A stretch of DNA of 37,623 nt from Acaryochloridaceae cyanobacterium SU_2_1. GTDB lineage: Bacteria > Cyanobacteriota > Cyanobacteriia > Thermosynechococcales > Thermosynechococcaceae. The notes below the pieces were generated by a model. It saw only the letters and a program-made list of their open reading frames with translations. It made no database searches and had not been told where the DNA came from. The DNA lies in assembly GCA_012030735.1 (NCBI GenBank), contig JAAUUW010000011.1, positions 1 to 37,623 of the forward strand, read 5' to 3'. The number at the start of each line of letters is the position of its first letter. The stretch's first letter is position 1. This document shows positions 8,948-16,700 of this stretch, one piece after another. Both the position numbers and the translations under genes were made by a program.

Positions 8948-10443
8948 AGTGCTTTAGTCGTTGCCGGTAACGTTACCGTAAATGTACTCCCTTCACCCGC
9001 ACAAGAGACAACGCTAACATTCCCGCCCATACCCTCAGTGAAGGTTCTCACTAAGGATAACCCTAATCCAGAACCACCAATGGCCCGATTTCGAGATTCA
9101 TCTAAGCGATAAAATCGCTCAAAAATTCGAGCTTGGTGTTTGAGGGGGATGCCTGGGCCGCGATCACACACATGAATAATCGCCTCAGTCTCCGTTTGCT
9201 GAAGCTTAACCACCACCGGCGTCAATGGATCCGAATATTTGACTGCATTTTCCACCAAATTCACCAAGACCTGCTGCAGTCGATCGGGATCAGCATAAAC
9301 TGAAATAATCTCAGTCTCGGCCTCTAAGCAAATCTCCCGATCATTAAAGCGATCTGCCATTTTTACCACCTCCGCTGCCACATCATTGAGAATCAAATTC
9401 TCTAAATGATAGGGTAAATAACCATCATCAGCCCGCGCCAAACAGAGCAGATCCTGCAGCAGACGAATCGTTAAGCCCGTCTCTGACAAGGAGATGTCCA
9501 GGGCTTCTCGTTGCATTTCTGTCAGATTATGGCCCCGTCGTTGAATACTTTGCAAGTAGCCCAAAACAATGGTGAGCGGCGTGCGAAGCTCGTGGGAGAC
9601 ATTACTGACAAACTGGCGTTGCTGCTCACTGCTCTGCTGCTGCTGAGTCCACGCCTTAGATATCCGGCCCAGCATCCGGTTAAAGGTATTCGCTAGCTCT
9701 TGAATTTCGCTAGGGGCTTGGTTAATGAGCACCCTCGTTTCCCCTAAATCATCGGCAGAAATAGCCTTGGTGATCATCCCCATCTGCCTCAGGGGCGAGA
9801 GGGAATGGCGGACAAAGAGCGTCAGGGCAGCCGTAATCAATAATATCGCCACCAGACTTGCTAGAGTCAGACTTTCCACACTCTCCTCAAGCATTTCCTG
9901 ATCGGCTGTAATATCTTGAGCAACATAAAGCTCTCCATAGGTCTTATTACCGATCACCAAGGGTCCTCGACAGGCCACAAAATCTCGACCTTCAAAACGG
10001 TGAACCTCTGGTGTCACACTAGCCTGAAAAGCGCTGCTCATAACCTGAGGGTTTTCGAGCCGCTGCCAGGTCGGTATCAACCCGTTCGTTGAGGCGGTAA
10101 TGAACGTTCCTTGAGGTCGACTCACCCATAGCAACAGATTGCGACCAGCACGGTTATCGACCGCTTTTTGCACCGTTTGCTCAGGGGTAAACATCTCCTC
10201 CATCTGTCGGTACAGCATCACATCGTCCGCCACCCGATCAGAAATCATCTTGATATTGTGCTTATGGCTAGAAATTAAGATCTGCTGCATTTGCCAGCTT
10301 GTCCAGGCCGCCACACAGGTTAAACCCATAACGATTAAGCCAGCCATACTCACCGTCAAGCGAAATTGTAGAGATTTGGGATCAATCCTGGGTCGCCATC
10401 CTTGGGGAACAATCCAACCTAGTTTTGGCATCAAGAGTTTCAT
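8944..10443 (-). CDS. Membrane sensor histidine kinase
   Basis: Sensor kinase of about 499 residues. Layout: cytoplasmic start, transmembrane helix (FRLTVSMAGLIVMGLTCVAA), extracytoplasmic sensor region of roughly 140 residues, second helix (LASLVAILLITAALTLFV), HAMP linker, dimerisation domain with phospho-acceptor His in FVSNVSHELRTPL, and a complete ATPase domain: N box LVENAVKYS, DRGPGIP, FERFYRLD, GGSGLGLSLV. I chose ATG 10443. A TTG at 10467 would overlap the cupin stop by four bases, and neither has a strong ribosome-binding site. The signal is unknown. The cupin gene upstream and the overlapping regulator downstream suggest one transcript. Confidence 0.9.
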   Translation of the reverse strand: MKLLMPKLGWIVPQGWRPRIDPKSLQFRLTVSMAGLIVMGLTCVAAWTSWQMQQILISSHKHNIKMISDRVADDVMLYRQMEEMFTPEQTVQKAVDNRAGRNLLLWVSRPQGTFITASTNGLIPTWQRLENPQVMSSAFQASVTPEVHRFEGRDFVACRGPLVIGNKTYGELYVAQDITADQEMLEESVESLTLASLVAILLITAALTLFVRHSLSPLRQMGMITKAISADDLGETRVLINQAPSEIQELANTFNRMLGRISKAWTQQQQSSEQQRQFVSNVSHELRTPLTIVLGYLQSIQRRGHNLTEMQREALDISLSETGLTIRLLQDLLCLARADDGYLPYHLENLILNDVAAEVVKMADRFNDREICLEAETEIISVYADPDRLQQVLVNLVENAVKYSDPLTPVVVKLQQTETEAIIHVCDRGPGIPLKHQARIFERFYRLDESRNRAIGGSGLGLSLVRTFTEGMGGNVSVVSCAGEGSTFTVTLPATTKAL

Positions 10444-10463
10444 GGGAGGTCTGGTTGGTTCTT

Positions 10464-11075
10464 TCAAAACAAGGTAGCGGTGTGCAACACCGGATCAAAG
10501 GTAAAGCGGGCCTCATAGTCCGTAAGGCCATACAAATTGAAGGTAACCGTCGGTTGCTCGCCCATCGCCTCTACCGAGTGAATGCTATCGGGCATCACAC
10601 TGATAATGTCACCAGGATGCAAGATAATTGTCTCTCTCTGCTCAATCTGTTGGGGATGCTCTGCAATCGGTTTGCGTTGCCAGAGCGTATTTTTCTCTTT
10701 GCCACTCAATAATGCTACAACTCCCCAAGTGGCATGGTTATGAATGGGCGACACTTGACCCGGCAACCAAACCACCGTTTGCACTGTCAAGGGAAAATCT
10801 GGCTCATCATAGAGCATGGTCACCGACCAACCCTGTGCTGGATCTGGCAGGGCTACTTCATACTGCAGCCAAGGAGCATCAGCCAATAGCTGGCGCACCA
10901 AGGGATGAATGGCCTCTAGCCGTTGGTAATCATCTTCAGTTGCTATCAGTACGTCTTCCACCTCGGTTAAGAAGCGGTATAGGCGATAGGCATGTGACTG
11001 TTCCCGCGCCAAAGTTGTCCTTGGCCAAGGCTGTGCATGCCCTGCGGTTGTGATCAACCAATCTTGCTCAACCAT
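10464..11075 (-). CDS. Cupin, cysteine-dioxygenase-like
   Basis: A 203-residue single-domain cupin resembling type I cysteine dioxygenases and related thiol dioxygenases. The three-His iron site is visible: His112 and His114 in SPIHNHATWGVVALLSG and His166 in MPDSIHSVEA. These enzymes use Fe(II) and oxygen to oxidise a thiol to a sulfinate; the substrate here cannot be read from sequence. The start ATG 11075 gives a normal N-terminus. The stop is immediately before or inside the sensor-kinase start region, and the lipoprotein stop lies 45 bases upstream, so the gene probably belongs to a four-gene transcript. It could act as an enzyme or a cytoplasmic redox/thiol sensor for the kinase; the latter is speculation. 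Confidence 0.78.
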   Translation of the reverse strand: MVEQDWLITTAGHAQPWPRTTLAREQSHAYRLYRFLTEVEDVLIATEDDYQRLEAIHPLVRQLLADAPWLQYEVALPDPAQGWSVTMLYDEPDFPLTVQTVVWLPGQVSPIHNHATWGVVALLSGKEKNTLWQRKPIAEHPQQIEQRETIILHPGDIISVMPDSIHSVEAMGEQPTVTFNLYGLTDYEARFTFDPVLHTATLF

Positions 11076-11120
11076 GATTGATGCTCTGCGCCTTTGACAG
11101 TTTTGTGTTTGACAGCTCAG

Positions 11121-11613
11121 TTACTGAACAACGACCGGATAATCTGGGGTTGGATTCAGAGGGCAACTGAATACATAGTTCCCTGGTGTGAGGGTCACTT
11201 CGTAGCGAGAGGTTTTCCCTTGGGTAAGGTTACCACCACTCACCTTAGGTAAGCTGCCTTCATTGGTTCCTTCGCCCCGCAAATAAAATCCTAAGGGGTA
11301 GGCAACATCTCGATTCGTAACCTCAAAGGTATATTTGCCAGGCTTGAGTTTTAAGGGCTTAAAGCCAGTCTGACGCTGATCGAGGGTCTTAGCGTTGATT
11401 CTTTGGCAATCTTCGATGCTGGTGGTTTGATATTTATAATCTTCAGCCTCTGCTTCAATGAATTGACAACCGGTCTGAGTTAGCTTAACCAGATTTACCG
11501 GTGATTCATCCCCCGGCCGATTTTTCGGAATTGTTAGCAGTTGTTTGTGTGGGAGTACAGCTCGTCAACATTATCAGTGCCAAGACACTGCTCTGCAACC
11601 ATGGATATTTCAT
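11121..11613 (-). CDS. Putative lipoprotein with cupredoxin-like C-terminus, one frameshift
   Basis: This gene is split by a frameshift. The start is ATG 11613, preceded by GGAG eight bases away. The N-terminus MKYPWLQSSVLALIMLTSC is a lipoprotein signal with lipobox LTSC, followed by a Ser/Thr/Asn-rich linker. The frame breaks at the C5 run 11510-11514. Removing one base joins SEKSAG to DESPVNLVKLTQTGCQF and gives about 163 residues ending YPVVVQ. The C-terminal part (GKYTFEVTNRDVAYPLGFYL and VTLTPGNYVFSCPLNPTPDY) looks like a cupredoxin beta-sandwich with its late Cys, but the copper-binding His residues are not apparent. The family is not recognised. It lies 45 bases upstream of the cupin gene on the same strand. 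Confidence 0.65.
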
Positions 11614-12666
11614 CGAACATTCTCCCTTTGGTAGTGAACCGTCCTATCTGTCCCCAGTCTAGAACTCAAGAGATGATACCGACCTGACGGTGGTCTAAAT
11701 TTTTCCTGAGAAAACCAATGTTTTTATTTGGGTGCGAAGTTGCAATAGTCCTTGGCTAGATTAAGGAAAGGCGTTGTTTCATAAGTAGAAGTTGAGCCAG
11801 ATAATCCCTCTGCCAAGATGAAGTTAAGCAGCGATCGGAAGGCAAATTGATTTGCCAAGTTGAATCATCCGATTCAGGATCGCAGCTTGACACAATAATT
11901 CTGTCCCCTGATTCTCGAATTTACACAATTGAACTTTGCTCCCAAAAATAGCTCAATGACGAAACATCCTCGTTTCAGATGAAGTTCACCATGCTCATGA
12001 TGGTGATGTCCGGACTTGGCAGGCATTGTTTCTGAAGGCTTGATTATTAAGTCATTGCTCGCTGACCCAGAACCTCAAGCTACCTCGTTGTTTTAAGGCC
12101 AGATTGTACTCACGCCAGTTGCGAACTCGGTATTGCTTCATCCTTTGGGGCTGGACTTCATGATTCAGGGGAACGATCCCATTACACCCCAAAGACACTT
12201 GCTTTCGCAACAACGCTCCTATGATTGAGAGGGCTTTGATCTATCCTGCATAAATTCATCAATAAAAACTGACTAATAGATATGAGCCTTCTTCAAGCTT
12301 TATAACGAATGCAAAACATTTTCTTGAAATAAAAACTATTTACTTATAGTAAAGTATGAAAATTAAATAATACAGATTATTTTGAGCTACCTGCAATCTA
12401 AGTTAAACTTAATTTTGAAAATATAATTTAGGCGCTCATCTTCTAGTTATCTTTTATTGCTTAATCGTCAAAGAATTGTTTTCTAATTGCATCAATAAAT
12501 ATTGTTTTTAATTGAAGAAAATATTGAAAAAACAATTATAAGTCTCGATAGGACTGTTATTCGTTGATATTACTCAATTCACAAAAGATCTTTTTGGTCA
12601 AGATCAGTGAGATTTTTAATTGCCTTCTTGTAGAGCAAACTGTTTCATGAATATTTAGGAGAAAAC
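11614..12666. other. AT-rich gene-poor region with IS remnant
   Basis: No intact gene. It contains a decayed IS5-type left end (12052-12219), the short inverted repeat GGCAAAT-TG-ATTTGCC at 11841-11856, and a strongly AT-rich stretch from about 12290 to 12640 leading into the DUF1350 gene. That stretch has nine-base inverted arms ATTGTTTTT/AAAAACAAT at 12501-12536. Short open minus-strand frames between 11690 and 12050 may be further remnants but resemble nothing I can name. Confidence 0.5.
12052..12219 (-). mobile_element. Remnant of an IS5-family element (left end and transposase start)
   Basis: On the minus strand an ATG at 12141 opens a 29-codon frame reading MKQYRVRNWREYNLALKQRG then SLRFWVSEQ and a stop. 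This matches the start of IS5-type DDE transposases, which typically begin with YRVxNWxEYNxALxQRGS. About 60 bases further upstream is AGCGTTGTTGCGAAAGC (12202-12218), resembling the terminal inverted repeat of that family. No DDE motifs or second end are present, so only the left end survives and the element is dead. Family assignment rests on remembered motifs. Confidence 0.5.
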
Positions 12667-13521
12667 GTGAAAGCAGACTTTAGGTTTTTACCCCTCAAAT
12701 ATAGCTGGGTCGCTATTCATCCTCAGCCAATTGGTGTTGTTAACATAATTGGGGGTGCCTTCTTTGGCACATTTCCAACGGTGTTTTATCGATATCTTCT
12801 CCAGAAAATCTTTGAGAAAGGATATACTATAATTGCTCTTCCCTATCGATTTACTTTTCGTCACTGGTCTGTTGCTATTGGTTTAGTGAGAGAGCAAGAA
12901 GCTCTCCGCCAAGCCATCTCAGCGGAAGCCCAGCGACGAGGCTATGCCCATCATATTTACGAAGAGGATCCTCGATCAGGAACAAGGAACTTTTTTTGGC
13001 TTGGCCATAGCTTAGGAACTAAATATATTGCCTTATTGGAGCTGTTGACCGATTTAGAAACCAAGTCAGAGCAAGAAGTGCTGGGAGATTGTGTGGGTCT
13101 TGATCAGTATCAAGAAATTGAGAAGCGCCTACAACAAATTGACTTCAAGAATATTTCGCTCTTAAACCAACCCTCAATTTTGATGGCTCCCGCAATTACA
13201 GGGATTGAAGCTGCAATTCCCTTCCCAGCCTTGGCAAACTTATTTAAGCGCTTTGGCATAGATGTGAAACCCAGCGTTGATCAGACCTATTGCTTAATTC
13301 GTGGCAGTCGCCTATTTAGCTTAATGGGCTTAATTGCCTTTGATGGAGATGATACGGCTAAACCCACTGTCTCTTGGCTCAGAAAGAATTTATCCTCAAA
13401 AACGATGCCTTTTGCTGAGCTGCCAGGAAAACATCTGACTCCCTTGGGGTATCGATCTGGCGATCCCATCCTCGCTAACCGGGTGATCGAGTTTCTCCAA
13501 ACCTTAGCGGCGAGTCTTTAA
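12667..13521 (+). CDS. DUF1350 family protein, alpha/beta-hydrolase-like
   Basis: A 284-residue protein of the DUF1350 family found in cyanobacteria and plastid-bearing eukaryotes. Typical opening features are FLPLKYSWVAIHPQPIGVVN and IIGGAFFGTFPTVFYRYLL. A nucleophile-elbow-like motif GHSLG (residues 113-117, Ser115) suggests an alpha/beta hydrolase fold, but the reaction is unknown. The start is GTG 12667, supported by TTAGGAGA about six bases upstream. The gene is intact. The next gene, a PhyH-like dioxygenase, begins 10 bases after its stop, suggesting a shared transcript. The long AT-rich leader upstream probably contains its promoter. Confidence 0.85.
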   Translation: MKADFRFLPLKYSWVAIHPQPIGVVNIIGGAFFGTFPTVFYRYLLQKIFEKGYTIIALPYRFTFRHWSVAIGLVREQEALRQAISAEAQRRGYAHHIYEEDPRSGTRNFFWLGHSLGTKYIALLELLTDLETKSEQEVLGDCVGLDQYQEIEKRLQQIDFKNISLLNQPSILMAPAITGIEAAIPFPALANLFKRFGIDVKPSVDQTYCLIRGSRLFSLMGLIAFDGDDTAKPTVSWLRKNLSSKTMPFAELPGKHLTPLGYRSGDPILANRVIEFLQTLAASL

Positions 13522-13531
13522 TTCTGAGATT

Positions 13532-14441
13532 ATGTCTGAATCAAAATTTTTGGTACGTCTATTAAGAACAGACTCAGCTCTGGGTAAGCTAAGGAAACTG
13601 TTTAAACGATCCTCGGGCAAAGTTTCTGCTTATCCATGGGCTGCTACCAATGATCGCTACTATACAAACTACAGACCAGAGTCATCGCCAAGAATTTCTC
13701 ACTCAGGGCTATACCATTGCTAGGAATTTCTTTTCTGAACAAGAAATGACTGACTTAATTCAGCAGATTGAATCCCCTGAGTCTGGTGAATGTCTGGATC
13801 AAGTTTTGTCCAAGGGAACCCTCCGCTTTTATGCCAATTTATTCCGGCAGAACTCGAGTATTCGAGAGTTTGTCTCGCAGCCCAAATTGGTCGATTTTTT
13901 AAAGCCAGTGATTGGGCCTGACTTTTGGGTGAGATGGGATCAGGCTGTGGCAAAGGGGCCAGGGGCAAAAACCTTCCCTTGGCATCAAGACAATGCCTAT
14001 AACGGTTTTAAGCATACTCACTATCAGCTATGGGTTGCTCTCACAGAAATGACCCCAGAAAATGGTGGACTCTGGTTGGTGCCTGGTAGCCATAAACGCT
14101 TACTGCCCCATGAACGGGTAGATTGCCACATGGTCTATAAAGGTAAACCGGAGTCTCCTTTGTTTATTGAGGCCAATAAGGGAGATCTGGTGCTTTTCTC
14201 TTCCTTAACGCTGCACCGCACCACCCCAAATACAACTGCAGCGATTCGTTGGGCCTATGTGATTGAATATATGTCCATTGATGACATTGATCCAGGTATC
14301 AAACCACCCTACTTCATTGTCGCGAAGAAGGGGCAACCCCAAGCAGAATTTGTCCAGTCTTACCGAGGGCTGCGTAACCCCCTGAACCATCTTAAATATC
14401 GCCTCTCTCGCCGAGAAGTGAGTAAATTGCTCTGGGAATAA
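13532..14441 (+). CDS. Phytanoyl-CoA dioxygenase (PhyH) family enzyme, one frameshift
   Basis: Fe(II)/2-oxoglutarate dioxygenase of the PhyH family. Metal ligands His and Asp are in FPWHQDNAYNGF, the distal His in SLTLHRTTPN, and a 2-oxoglutarate-binding Arg follows in TAAIRWAYVIEYM. I extend the gene upstream to ATG 13532 because the preceding frame (MSESKFLVRLLRTDSALGKL) resembles the N-terminal extension of cyanobacterial relatives. Removing one G from GGG 13638-13640 joins SAYPW to LLPMIATIQTT and gives about 302 residues. If this extension is wrong, the protein starts at ATG 13650 with 263 residues. The substrate is unknown; hydroxylation of a lipid, pigment or small metabolite is typical for the family. 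Confidence 0.8.
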
Positions 14442-14583
14442 TCCTGTCAGCTAGGGATATAGGTTGGCCGCTGACTCTATTGCTAGGATGGATAGCAAGA
14501 TAGCAGCCTGAGGGTCTAAGAGGAAAGAGACCTATAGTAGTAGAACTCAAACCCTTTGCTCTACTGGCTTCTTGCGAGAAAAT

Positions 14584-15632
14584 ATGTCTGCTTCCCCCAT
14601 CTATGCTCCCCCTTGGTTTCTCAATCAGGGACTGTTAATGACTCTATATACCGCTTGGTGGTCGAGTCGAGTTTGGGAGCAGACGGTACACTTACCCCAG
14701 CCTCCCTACACAGAAGTAGTCTTTACCGGAGCAGGGGGAGTGCCTATTTTTGCCTGGATGGCGATCCCCACTGCCCCTCGGGGTACGATTATTGGCACCT
14801 ATGGAATTACCGGTACCCTAGAGAACCAATGGTTTTGCAGATTTTGGGTCGCAAGGCTTATGCTCGAGGCTATGCGCTGGTCTTGTTTGATTGGCGGGGT
14901 CACGGCAAAACGGCTCAACTTTCACCTGCCTTGACCTCTGATGGTTTATATGAAGGTGAAGATTTTGTGCAAATTGCCCGCCAAGCCCAAGCACAGGGCT
15001 GCCCAGGCCCAATTTGGTTTACGGGATATTCCTTAGGGGGTCAACTTGCCCTCTGGGGTGTTCAAGCCGCACAGACTACCTCTCTGGATATTTGTGAGGC
15101 GATTGCTGGTGCAGCAGTGATTTGTCCGAATTTAGATGCTGATCGATCTTTAAGTTACTTGGTTCAGCAACCCTTAGGTCGGTATATTGAGCAGGCCATT
15201 GCCAAAAACCTGACAACTCTTGCCTGGCAAATCCATCAAACTCATCCTGGAGTCTTAGATCCTGAGGCCATTATCCGAGCTAATAGTATCGAGGCCTTTG
15301 ATCGAGAATTGGTGATTGGTCCCCTTGGCTTTGATTCTGTCCAAGACTATTACCAAGCCAGCTGTCCCTTGACCTTCTTACCTGGATTGCAGCGTCCGAC
15401 CTTGATGTTATATGCCGCAGATGATCCTCTCTTTGATCCCAGCATTATTGAGGATCTGCAGAACCTGGCTGCCCAAAATGCCCAGATTACCCTCTGGTTA
15501 ACTGCTCGAGGGGGACATGTGGGCTATTGGGCCAACCCTTTAACTCAAGGATATTATGGCGACTCAGATCCTTGGTGGGCTTGGAATCGAATTTTAGACT
15601 GGTGGGATGAGGAAGGTCTGAAGTGGATGTAA
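14584..15632 (+). CDS. Alpha/beta hydrolase, YheT-like, one frameshift
   Basis: Alpha/beta-hydrolase-fold protein of about 349 residues. The nucleophile elbow is FTGYSLGGQLALWG, a likely catalytic Asp is in YAADDPLFDP, and the His is in ARGGHVGYWANP; the last motif is typical of the YheT-like group. The oxyanion strand region is GTIIGTYGITGT. The frame breaks at TTTT 14833-14836. One added T gives ENQWFLQILGRKAYARGYAL, joining the segments. I chose ATG 14584 (MSASPIYAPPWFLNQG), which has GAGAA just upstream. Substrate unknown; esterase, lipase or thioesterase activity is possible. It is codirectional with the DUF1350 and PhyH genes but 142 bases downstream. Confidence 0.82.
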
Positions 15633-15702
15633 TCAGCAGTGCCAGAGGCTTTTGATCGGACTAAATCCTTAATTTGTAGATAAATAAGCTGATATGTAGA
15701 AA

Positions 15703-15719
15703 TTTACAAATTTTACACT
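15703..15719 (+). promoter_or_regulatory. HLR1-like direct repeat upstream of rpaA
   Basis: TTTACAAA and TTTACACT are separated by one base. RpaB-bound HLR1 elements are two (G/T)TTACA(A/T)(A/T) repeats separated by two bases, so this site is one base short of consensus. The second copy lies in a T4 run, and base errors in homopolymers are common in this window. It sits about 210 bases upstream of the rpaA start. Functional assignment is tentative. Confidence 0.3.
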
Positions 15720-15924
15720 TTTGATTATGCTAATGTAGCCGTCTTGATCAATTTATAGGCAAATTTGTCTGTCAATTTTGGATCAATGGACGCCAAGTAT
15801 TGGGATTAAGCAAGTTTATAACCTTTATAATTATCTTTTAAGGTTTGAATCACACTTCCTTGACAATTATCGGTACTTCTTTTATTTCTTTCTTTTCAGA
15901 TATTCTTCCTACTGAGCTGTTTGC

Positions 15925-16698
15925 ATGAAGACCCGGATACTTGTAATTGATGATGATCCAGCGATCGCAGAATTAGTGGCCATCAATTTAGAGATGGCAG
16001 GCTATGATGTTGTCCAAGCAACAGATGGCATCAAGGGCCAAGCCTTGGTTGTGCAACTGCTTCCCGATCTCATTATCCTGGACTTAATGCTTCCTAAGGT
16101 GGATGGTTTTACGATTTGCCAGCGATTGCGACGCGATCAACGCACTGGCGATATACCGATTTTAATGTTGACTGCCCTGAACCAAACCCAAGATAAGGTT
16201 GAAGGGTTTAACGCTGGTGCTGATGACTATTTAACGAAACCCTTTGAGCTAGAGGAAATGCTGGCGCGGGTACGGGCCTTACTGCGCCGGACGGATCGAA
16301 TCCCCCAGGCAGCCCGCCATAGTGAAATTCTCAGCTATGGTCCTCTAACTTTAGTGCCTGAACGCTTTGAAGTCCTTTGGAGTGAGAAGGTGATCAAGCT
16401 TACCCGTTTGGAGTTTGAATTGTTGCATTGCCTTTTGCAACGCCATGGCCAAACGGTTTCTCCCAGCGAAATTCTCCAGGAAGTCTGGGGTTATGATCCT
16501 AATGATGACATCGAAACCATCCGCGTTCATGTTCGCCATCTGCGCACAAAACTAGAACCGGATCCGCGTCACCCCCAATATATTAAGACTGTCTATGGTG
16601 CCGGTTACTGCCTTGAGCTGCCTCTAGTGGTGGAGGGGGATTATGCTGAGGGAGGCGCCCATCATCATGGCAATTCTGCGGCTACCCATAAGGGATGA
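15925..16698 (+). CDS. rpaA: Circadian output response regulator RpaA
   Basis: OmpR-family regulator that carries the phosphorylation state of the Kai clock, received from kinase SasA, to genome-wide transcription. The sequence is nearly the canonical Rpa[21 protein letters not shown], phospho-acceptor Asp53 in [13 protein letters not shown], Lys in [20 protein letters not shown], the [12 protein letters not shown] linker, and a winged helix ending [15 protein letters not shown]. The tail after [20 protein letters not shown] is variable in this family. The gene is intact. The 292-base leader is AT-rich and has an HLR1-like repeat. The stop is two bases from the stop of the convergent helicase gene. 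Confidence 0.93.
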   Translation: MKTRILVIDDDPAIAELVAINLEMAGYDVVQATDGIKGQALVVQLLPDLIILDLMLPKVDGFTICQRLRRDQRTGDIPILMLTALNQTQDKVEGFNAGADDYLTKPFELEEMLARVRALLRRTDRIPQAARHSEILSYGPLTLVPERFEVLWSEKVIKLTRLEFELLHCLLQRHGQTVSPSEILQEVWGYDPNDDIETIRVHVRHLRTKLEPDPRHPQYIKTVYGAGYCLELPLVVEGDYAEGGAHHHGNSAATHKG

Positions 16699-16700
16699 GG

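Noticed and set aside
11690-12050. Possible transposase middle and end segments on the minus strand
   Set aside because: Short open stretches exist in two frames but none shows DDE-type motifs or the IS5 end, so I only claim the left-end remnant.
14480-14498. Hairpin TTGCTA/TAGCAA after the PhyH gene
   Set aside because: Six-base stem with a seven-base loop and no T tract; too weak to call a terminator.
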